Source: Oceanimonas doudoroffii (GTDB lineage: Bacteria > Pseudomonadota > Gammaproteobacteria > Enterobacterales > Aeromonadaceae). From it: a DNA stretch of 64,000 nt. This document shows positions 58,341 through 64,000 of this stretch, piece by piece. Below the pieces are notes generated by a model. The model was not told the DNA's origin. It made no database searches and saw only the letters and a program-made list of their open reading frames with translations. Both the position numbers and the translations under genes were made by a program. The stretch's first letter is position 1, and each line of letters starts with the position of its first letter. The stretch covers positions 1 to 64,000 of the forward strand of contig NZ_NBIM01000007.1 in assembly GCF_002242685.1 (NCBI RefSeq), in the 5' to 3' direction.

Positions 58341-60227
58341 CTAGCTACCATTATATTGTGTGAAGAACCCATAGCGACCATGGTCCCAATCTTCTGTGAA
58401 TTCAGTGTAGCCAAGGTCAAGAGAGTCTGGCTCATCAGGGCCATCATTATCCAAAATAATCACCTGACCTTTACCTTTATAAGAAGAAATACTTTTATAA
58501 AAAGATTCTTTAGTTTTATCGCTTATTATATCTTTACGCTGTATTTTGGAGTCGTCTTTCACATGCTTTGAGCGAAGTGTACATAACGGCGAATCTAATA
58601 AAACAAAGCCACTATGAGGAAAACCATTTTTTAAGCATGTATGCATCAGGCCAATACTGAATGCAGCATAGGACAGTGCTCTATATCCCTTTCCTGCAAG
58701 GTTTCTATCAAAGCCATCAATTACAAAATCACATGATTCCTCGCTAAATGAAACTCTAGTATTCTCGCTATATCCCCATTCCTTTAGTAGTTCTTGAACA
58801 GTCGAGCAGAATTCACTAGTGACTGATGTGGTTAACTCATCAAATTCATAATCACCATCCATAGGGTCTATCTCTACTTCGTATTCAATTTTTTGAAGCG
58901 ATAATTCTTTTACCTTTCCTATTATCTTCAGTGCTTGTTGTTTATCCCTAAGGGTTGATCTATAGAGTTCTAATTTCTCATTAGTTTCTTGTATATACTT
59001 TTTCGTAAATTCAGACTTCTTATATTGGTAATCATTGTGGCTAGTTCTTAAACTATCTATAGATAGATCTAGTTCGATCTTTTCATTTTTTAAGTTAGAC
59101 CTAGTTTTATTTAATTCTTTTCTAAGAGAGGTTATTTTATTTATCTCTACAGCAGATGCAATTTGAATGTTTTCAATATCAGTAGAGTTGCAGGTGTTAT
59201 GGTTGTCTAAATTATACTCAGAATTACAAGTTGGGCATAAACCTATCTCTAGGTTTGTATAAGCAGAGCTGGCTTCTTGTAATGATTCTAGTCTAGAAAT
59301 GTCGGTGCTGTAGTGAGTGTCTAGTAGCTCAAGCCTCGATAATAGTTCGTTAATAGTTATTAGCCTGGACTCTTTCTCTTTCCAAGAGTTCCAGTATTTA
59401 TCAATAGTCGAGTCATATTCATCAATTTTCTCATATGATGAATTGAGTTCACTTGTTATTGCTTTGATTGATTCTATTAGTTTTTCAACTTGATCTTCGA
59501 CTTCGTTTTTCTCTGTAAGGTTGTTGTTATATTCATCGAGTTCGCTTTGATATGCAGCAATAAGTTCATTGATAACTTCTAGTCGTCCTTTTCTATTATC
59601 GATGACCTTCTGTTTTGGTTTTGCAATTAAATTGCCATCATCCTTACCGGTCAATAAGATTCTTAAGACAGACTCTTCTTTAGGCGCTTCATTGTTTTGC
59701 CCTGTATAAGCAGGAGAATCTTCTTTGATGATAGATATTTCATCAATGAGGATTAGGTGTCTTAAAAATGAGAATGCGAATAAATCTGTAACACCCCCTT
59801 TATTGCGTCTGACTTTTATATTAGATAAATTTGTTATCGATAGTAGGTAAGAATTGAATGTTTTGTTCTTTTTAGTGGCTTTTCTTCCAACTAAAAATTT
59901 TTCCGGCTCGCTGGTATGGTCTACAATTTCAGAATATCTGCACTTGTAAATGATCGCATGGCCGCCCGACAAACTTCTTTTTATGGTGTGTACTGAGTTA
60001 TCCGAAAGAGCTATCTCTAAATAGCAATAATCATATCCATATGACTCTTTGATTTTTTTTGGTTTTTTAGTGCTACCAAGTAAATATTTGATACATTGAA
60101 ATACGTATGACTTCCCTGTATTAGAAGGTCCTATAATAGCATGTGAAGAATTATTGAAAGCGATTAATGCATCTTCAGCATTAATTCCAGTAACAATCAG
60201 CTTTTTTATTCTGAACCCAATGCTCAT
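58341..60227 (-). CDS. ABC-three-component system ATPase, DUF3732 type (SMC/Rad50-like)
   Basis: 628 residues. Walker A at 33-40 (GPSNTGKS), RecF-like N-terminus (IAFNNSSHAIIGPSNTGKSY in part), coiled-coil arms at about 205-330 and 350-445, joined at a Rad50-like hook CPTC (331-334) with further cysteine 346. The C-terminal lobe has a degenerate signature (AGKGYRALSYAAFS, 511-524) and Walker B FVLLDSP (541-547); VIILDND is the switch region. DUF3732 ATPases are one of the ATPase types of ABC-3C conflict systems. Third gene of the operon; ATGA overlap with the middle component. Strongly AT-rich with rare codons for this genome (AGA, ATA, TTA), showing foreign origin. An attC follows the stop. 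Confidence 0.88.
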   Translation of the reverse strand: MSIGFRIKKLIVTGINAEDALIAFNNSSHAIIGPSNTGKSYVFQCIKYLLGSTKKPKKIKESYGYDYCYLEIALSDNSVHTIKRSLSGGHAIIYKCRYSEIVDHTSEPEKFLVGRKATKKNKTFNSYLLSITNLSNIKVRRNKGGVTDLFAFSFLRHLILIDEISIIKEDSPAYTGQNNEAPKEESVLRILLTGKDDGNLIAKPKQKVIDNRKGRLEVINELIAAYQSELDEYNNNLTEKNEVEDQVEKLIESIKAITSELNSSYEKIDEYDSTIDKYWNSWKEKESRLITINELLSRLELLDTHYSTDISRLESLQEASSAYTNLEIGLCPTCNSEYNLDNHNTCNSTDIENIQIASAVEINKITSLRKELNKTRSNLKNEKIELDLSIDSLRTSHNDYQYKKSEFTKKYIQETNEKLELYRSTLRDKQQALKIIGKVKELSLQKIEYEVEIDPMDGDYEFDELTTSVTSEFCSTVQELLKEWGYSENTRVSFSEESCDFVIDGFDRNLAGKGYRALSYAAFSIGLMHTCLKNGFPHSGFVLLDSPLCTLRSKHVKDDSKIQRKDIISDKTKESFYKSISSYKGKGQVIILDNDGPDEPDSLDLGYTEFTEDWDHGRYGFFTQYNGS

Positions 60228-60718
60228 GAAAAAACATCCCCGCGAACAATCGATTCATTAATGAATTCACCACCCCAAACACCTAAGTGACGATTGGCAT
60301 ATGAATTTAGTTCATCAACTGAAACTTCATCAAAATTTGTGGTTACCCAATCAGCGATTACCATTAGTCTTCTTGTGTAATCTGCCTGTAATGAGTCTAG
60401 AAATGGTGATGATGCTTCAGTTGCTACATAAGTTATTCCATGTTCCGAGTAGTTCGATTTGATAAGTCCCTTAGCCATCATATTTTTAATGCCACTTTCT
60501 AAAACAGGTCTTTTTATAAGCATTTCTCCAGACCTGTGAGGTGTGTCTGGGTGTATGCTATCTGGTCCGCCTCGGATATCTCCAGAATGAACCAGTAGAT
60601 AATCGTATATAACCAATCTGGCAATGTCGTATGAATGCGGATATCCAGCTTCTAAAATAATGAGGCTACGAAGCCCTGCTTCCATAGGAGAATTAAATAA
60701 GTTAGTCAAATTATTCAT
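60224..60718 (-). CDS. ABC-three-component system middle component (MC2 type)
   Basis: 164 residues from 60718. The block LFNSPMEAGLRSLIILEAGY, then YDIARLVIYDYLLVHSGDI, HPDTPHRSGEMLIKRPVLE and VWGGEFINESIVRGDVF match the middle component 2 family of ABC-3C systems as I remember it; these are winged-helix-like adaptor proteins between effector and ATPase. Overlaps the effector gene by eight bases and the ATPase gene by four, so stoichiometric production is likely. Confidence 0.85.
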   Translation of the reverse strand: MNNLTNLFNSPMEAGLRSLIILEAGYPHSYDIARLVIYDYLLVHSGDIRGGPDSIHPDTPHRSGEMLIKRPVLESGIKNMMAKGLIKSNYSEHGITYVATEASSPFLDSLQADYTRRLMVIADWVTTNFDEVSVDELNSYANRHLGVWGGEFINESIVRGDVFS

Positions 60719-61742
60719 TTGTACACCATGATACATCATCATCGTTATTTGCTAGCTGTTGGCAAATCCCTCCCCGGTCATTAACTGTGATACATGATGT
60801 AAGTGGAGTATAGGGGAGTTGTAGCTTTCGTGCTTCGCTTACAGCATCTTTTACTTTGTCAAAACCATTTGGGTATTCTGAATCAATTATGTCATAAATA
60901 CCGTACTTTACTTGTTGTTGTATGTTCTCAAATGCACCATTTGGCATATTGTCTCTTGAGAAATTTCTTAATGCTTCGGCATTAGCAAAATCTTCACGGG
61001 AACGCTTTAAGTGCCGCTTATATATTGGTGTGTTATTAGCATCTTTCACATTTTCAATTTTTTCACTGGCATGGCTGTCGTATGCGGATATTAGTTTTTT
61101 TACGTAGATGATTTCTTCGTCGCTAACATCATCTGAGACTTCTGGTGTTGGCGGCCGGAGTGGAAGAGGTACTGAGAACCTAACTGCATGGAATTGTGTT
61201 TTACTGTGATCAACAACTAGTTTTATCGTTGCTATTTTATCAAAAGCACTGAAATCTAGATTTAAAATGTATTGTTTCAAATCTTCTGTTAACTCAACTT
61301 CACCTTTCCCGATATTACTTTGACAATACCCTTCCCAGTTTAAGAAGAGCTCACTTTTCAATAATTCAGGTTTTTTTAATAAATTTGATAGCTTTGTTCC
61401 GATACCTAAGGGTGCAATAAAGTAGTATTTTCTTGGGAATGGGTATTCTTCTAAATATGAAAAATAACAAATTTTCCCAATCTCAACCCATATTTTTGAT
61501 GGAGATAAAGGCGCATCATAATGCTTACATTGGTAGTTATCCCAAGTATATAAGCTATTATCAACTGGGTTGTCGATATATCCAACAACATCTCTACCCT
61601 GATCTCCCGCTCCACCTAAGCGTTCAAAATCGTAATACATATCTGACTTGTAGGTCATCCACTCTTCAATGAACTCTTCCCATTCATCTGGCGACATAGT
61701 AGATATTTGTTTTTGAACACTTATTTGCTGGTTTGAATTCAA
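60711..61742 (-). CDS. ABC-three-component system effector: PD-(D/E)xK nuclease domain plus C-terminal ABC-3C domain
   Basis: 343 residues. N-terminal restriction-endonuclease-like fold: helix with EEFIEEW, then GAGDQGRDVVGY (Asp51) and YQCKHY (Gln71-x-Lys73), the Mrr-like D-x19-QxK catalytic pattern. The remainder (about 200-343) is a helical ABC-3C C-terminal domain (YKRHLKRSREDFANAEALRN, FDKVKDAVSEARKL, TPLTSCITVNDRGGICQQLA) that should dock to the middle component. Start is a TTG at 61742, with AAGGA six bases upstream. First gene of the operon. In ABC-3C systems such N-terminal domains are thought to be the toxic or restricting output; target here unknown. Confidence 0.85.
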   Translation of the reverse strand: MNSNQQISVQKQISTMSPDEWEEFIEEWMTYKSDMYYDFERLGGAGDQGRDVVGYIDNPVDNSLYTWDNYQCKHYDAPLSPSKIWVEIGKICYFSYLEEYPFPRKYYFIAPLGIGTKLSNLLKKPELLKSELFLNWEGYCQSNIGKGEVELTEDLKQYILNLDFSAFDKIATIKLVVDHSKTQFHAVRFSVPLPLRPPTPEVSDDVSDEEIIYVKKLISAYDSHASEKIENVKDANNTPIYKRHLKRSREDFANAEALRNFSRDNMPNGAFENIQQQVKYGIYDIIDSEYPNGFDKVKDAVSEARKLQLPYTPLTSCITVNDRGGICQQLANNDDDVSWCTNE

Positions 61743-61758
61743 TGTTATTCCTTTAATC

Positions 61759-61804
61759 TTTTAACCGATATTTAGGCTCGAATGCCTAAATCAATATGGT
61801 AAAG
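61759..61804 (-). other. Degenerate attC-like hairpin or operator before the ABC-3C operon
   Basis: Minus strand: CTTTACC, AT, ATTGATTTAGGC, loop ATTCGA, GCCTAAATAT, CG, GTTAAAA. The core stem is 8 bp perfect (ATTTAGGC/GCCTAAAT), the left arm has two extra bases, and the ends resemble R'' (RYYYAAC) and R' (GTTRRRY) with one or two mismatches. It ends 16 bases before the TTG start of the effector gene. It could be the attC of a preceding cassette, worn by mutation, or simply a regulator-binding palindrome. Confidence 0.35.
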
Positions 61805-62298
61805 TGTGTACTGGATCTAGAAGGTAACCACAAACAGCACATAACATTTTAATAGTAAGCATGCTCATATTTCTTCCTGCACACTAGAGCACCTATCACC
61901 ATTAAACCATTAAACCATTGATAGTAAATAAAATATCACTCAACTGCCGTATGCAGCAGTGAGCAAAAACGCGCATGCGCACTATCAACGGCCGTTTGCG
62001 CGTTATCAACAATCGCCAGCCGTAACCTTTTCTGAGCATGGTGTTTTTTCAGCGCGGTTTGCTGTACATGAGCATGGACTGAAGATAGTGCGCAATAACC
62101 CCGAAAAACAGCCAATTCACTGTATAAAACATCAGCATCAGGCACGCTACCGCCGAGCGTTTGAGCCGCCGAGCCCTGCCACTACCAAGTTGAATGCATC
62201 TATTCTGGACTTTGTGGTGAAGGGTTTCAATTGTGGCCGCAACGTTTTTAAGGTTTTACCGCGCTAATGGCAACGATTCAACAATGGCGAGCTCCGGG

Positions 62299-62329
62299 GG
62301 AATGGACTCCCGCCTTCGCGGGAGTGACG
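62299..62329. repeat. REP-like palindrome, copy 3
   Basis: GAATGGACTCCCGCCTTCGCGGGAGTGACGAC (quoted core: ACTCCCGCCTTCGCGGGAGT): arms CTCCCGC/GCGGGAG around CTTC. Related to the elements at 56114 and 56253, so the accessory region has REP-like copies on both sides. Confidence 0.7.
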
Positions 62330-62333
62330 ACAA

Positions 62334-63239
62334 TTAACGCTCATTCCGCCATTCGTTCAGGGCTCGAATATGCTCGGGATAGATGCCACAGCAACCACCG
62401 ATCACCGTGGCACCCAGCTCGTGCCAGCGTTTGGCAAAATTCAGGTAGTCCTGTGGCGTCAGCTCGCGCATGGCTTGCAGGGCACCATTGGCCTGATGAT
62501 TGGCCTTGATGGGCGTAAAGTTATTGGCATAAACCCCCAGCTCAATATCGGCACCACAGGCGTCCATAACCGCCCTCGCCTCTCGAATGGCCAGGTCCAT
62601 CACTTCCGGGGTTGAGCAGTTAAAGAAAATGCCCTGAGCATCCGCCGCACACACTCGCTCGGCGGCACTTCTTACGCTTTCACCGGATCGCAACAGCGAT
62701 GTTTCCATCACGTCATCATTCAGGGTAAAGGCGTAATAACAGTCTTTTTGAGTGTGCTGCAACACCGCATGAATCACGTCAAACTCCGCCAGGCTGGCAA
62801 TGGTTTCGGCAATCCAGAGATCAACATGGGGATCCTGGGCATCGAACAGTGTGCTCGAAATCGCTTGCGCCGCCCCGGCCTCAAACAAATCGGGGCGGTA
62901 GCTGCCCAGCGCAGGAGGAATCGAGCCGGCCACGCGCACGGGCTTGCCAGAAGACGCCGCGGCCTCTTTAGCCACGGACTGGGCGAGAGCGGCCGCACTG
63001 CGCGCCAGTTGTGCCCCTTCCGCCTGGTAGAGGGCGTCACCCAGGTGAAAGGGCACGCAGGCATAGCTGTTCACCGTGATGATATCGGCACCGGCATCAA
63101 TAAAGTTCTGATGGGCCCTGCGCACATGTTCAGGTGATTCAATCAGCGCCTGAGCGCTCCACAGCGGCTGTGAGAAGGGGGCACCAATGCGTTTTAGCTC
63201 TCGGCCCATGCCTCCATCCAGAATGGCTACTTTGTTCAT
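62334..63239 (-). CDS. Homocysteine S-methyltransferase family protein
   Basis: 301 residues. Zinc-dependent methyltransferase, MmuM-like: N-terminal ILDGGMGRELKR, AGADIITVNSYA, FFNCSTPEVMDLA with the first zinc Cys, and GGCCGIYPEHIRALNE with the other two. Typical substrates are S-methylmethionine or SAM as donor and homocysteine as acceptor, giving methionine; the donor cannot be told here. Complete, single gene; GC is like the core genome. Confidence 0.9.
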   Translation of the reverse strand: MNKVAILDGGMGRELKRIGAPFSQPLWSAQALIESPEHVRRAHQNFIDAGADIITVNSYACVPFHLGDALYQAEGAQLARSAAALAQSVAKEAAASSGKPVRVAGSIPPALGSYRPDLFEAGAAQAISSTLFDAQDPHVDLWIAETIASLAEFDVIHAVLQHTQKDCYYAFTLNDDVMETSLLRSGESVRSAAERVCAADAQGIFFNCSTPEVMDLAIREARAVMDACGADIELGVYANNFTPIKANHQANGALQAMRELTPQDYLNFAKRWHELGATVIGGCCGIYPEHIRALNEWRNER

Positions 63240-63467
63240 TTAATGGTTTCCATACGCCTTGCATCGCCACGCCATTGCTGCGTCTTGCGATGACTGAAAC
63301 ATTAACCGGTGAGCCACATTAACTGCAGGCCAGCCTGATTTCCACTTGCATCTTTAAGAGTGGGATCGCGTGCGCTTGAAATGAAGTCAACAGGGGGGAA
63401 TATAAAGGACGTGCCGAGCAATGCCGGCGAAGCAGCCAAAAGGGTGCAAAGCCCTGTGTCGAGGCAA

Positions 63468-63497
63468 AAAAAAACCGCTGCCGAAGCAGCGGTTTTT
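63468..63497 (-). terminator. Terminator after fusA
   Basis: AAAAACCGCTGC, loop CGAA, GCAGCGGTTTTT: 7-bp GC stem extended by A-T pairs; on the minus strand a T run follows. It lies 27 bases beyond the EF-G stop. Confidence 0.85.
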
Positions 63498-63523
63498 ATC
63501 GAAGTAACCGGGGTTAGCCGAAC

Positions 63524-64000
63524 TTACTTCTTGGCTTCGGCAGCCTTGCGCTCTTTCACCTGGGCAACCACTTTCTCGGACACGTTGGCCGGGCAAGCAG
63601 CGTAGTGAGAGAACTCCATGGAGAACTGGCCACGGCCAGAAGTCATGGTACGCAGAGAACCGATGTAACCGAACATTTCGGACAGGGGTACGTCGGCCTT
63701 GATACGCACACCGGTCACGCCGGCGTTCTGATCCTTGATCATGCCGCGACGACGGTTCAGGTCACCGATTACGTCACCCACGTGATCTTCCGGAGTGAAC
63801 ACGTCAACCTTCATGATCGGCTCCAGCAGCTGCGGCTTGGCCTTCGGCAGAGACTGACGGAAGGCACCCTTGGCGGCGATTTCGAACGCGATGGCCGAGG
63901 AGTCAACGGCGTGGTAGGCACCGTCGGTCAGTTCGAACTCGATGTCCAGTACCGGGAAGCCAGCGATCGGGCCGGTCTTCATCATGCTGGCAACACCCTT
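63524..64000 (-). CDS. fusA: Elongation factor G, C-terminal part (5' end outside window)
   Basis: The frame is open to the right edge and encodes the last 158 residues of a translational GTPase: [21 protein letters not shown] (in part), [48 protein letters not shown] and [20 protein letters not shown]. These are domains IV-V of EF-G, which drives mRNA-tRNA translocation. The end AEAKK is lysine-rich. Whether this is the str-operon copy or a second copy cannot be told; no tufA follows within the window, since the next gene is the methyltransferase. Confidence 0.95.
   Translation of the reverse strand, partial: KGVASMMKTGPIAGFPVLDIEFELTDGAYHAVDSSAIAFEIAAKGAFRQSLPKAKPQLLEPIMKVDVFTPEDHVGDVIGDLNRRRGMIKDQNAGVTGVRIKADVPLSEMFGYIGSLRTMTSGRGQFSMEFSHYAACPANVSEKVVAQVKERKAAEAKK

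Larger units (their letters stand above)
61743..62333. other. 591-bp AT-rich intergenic region upstream of the ABC-3C operon
   Basis: No convincing gene. Next to the operon is the attC-like hairpin (61759-61804). Further left-to-right there is a stem-loop at about 61937-61961 (CACT..CTGC/GCAG.AGTG), two direct 14-base copies of TGCGCnnTATCAAC 20 bases apart (61976 and 61996), a perfect palindrome AACGGCCGTT between them (61987-61996), an inverted GATAGTGCGCA at 62084-62094, and a REP-like palindrome at 62299-62329. A 102-codon plus-strand ORF (61959-62267) crosses these repeats and resembles nothing I know. Confidence 0.5.

Noticed and set aside
61959-62267. 102-codon plus-strand ORF between the ABC-3C operon and the methyltransferase
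   Set aside because: It crosses the direct and inverted repeats, lacks a convincing ribosome binding site and resembles no protein I know; composition looks non-coding.

Overview
The window is a stretch of a gammaproteobacterial chromosome. Gene order (ybeL-leuS-lptE-holA-nadD-rsfS-rlmH-mrdA-rodA-mltB-rlpA-dacA-ybeD-lipB-lipA; proA-proB-crl-frsA-gpt; nqrABCDEF-apbE-nqrM; bolA; thiI-pomAB next to xseB-ispA-dxs) and the high GC of the core genes point to a marine member of the Aeromonadales/Vibrionales side of the class, most like Oceanimonas, Oceanisphaera or Zobellella. That assignment is inferred from gene order and protein similarity by memory; no database was searched.

Layout. 1-5641 (minus): a type I secretion cluster, TolC-like protein, HlyD-like adaptor and the first 1091 codons of a giant repeat adhesin that runs off the left edge. 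5995-20352: the leuS to lipA block for tRNA charging, LPS export, DNA polymerase III delta, NAD synthesis, ribosome silencing, cell elongation (PBP2/RodA/RlpA/PBP5) and lipoate synthesis. 20502-24526: aroG and small conserved genes, one behind a Fur-box-like site. 24581-27105: a DsbD/ScsB-type reductase and a membrane thioredoxin. 27157-36013: zinc-ribbon protein, proAB, crl, frsA, gpt, pepD, dinB. 35789-42881: the complete Na+-NQR operon with its maturation factors ApbE and NqrM. 43247-49507: bolA, alkB, rlmG, yajG, a periplasmic cyclophilin, ampG, yajQ, panE. 49569-55983: thiI, the sodium-type flagellar stator pomAB, and xseB-ispA-dxs. 63524-64000: the C-terminal part of EF-G.

The accessory part is 56-62.3 kb. 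A strikingly AT-rich three-gene operon at 58341-61742 encodes an ABC-three-component (ABC-3C) conflict system: a PD-(D/E)xK nuclease-type effector, a middle component of the MC2 type, and a DUF3732 SMC/Rad50-like ATPase with a CPxC hook. Twelve bases after the ATPase stop lies a site with every hallmark of an integron attC (58273-58327), in the orientation expected at the end of a cassette. A degenerate attC-like hairpin stands just before the first gene (61759-61804). No integrase is visible, so this looks like a whole multi-gene defence system packaged as an integron-type cassette, or what is left of one. On the other side of the attC sit ynfA, a VOC-fold gene and a gamma-glutamylcyclotransferase gene, packed head to tail and possibly acquired too. 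REP-like palindromes flank the region.

The core genes fit together functionally: Na+-NQR makes the sodium gradient that PomAB-type stators use; ThiI, Dxs, IspA and the lipoate genes supply cofactors and isoprenoids; AmpG, MltB, RlpA, PBP2, RodA and PBP5 build and recycle the cell wall. Several short palindromic repeat families occupy the intergenic gaps, one of them serving as a terminator and one providing the last codons of ampG.
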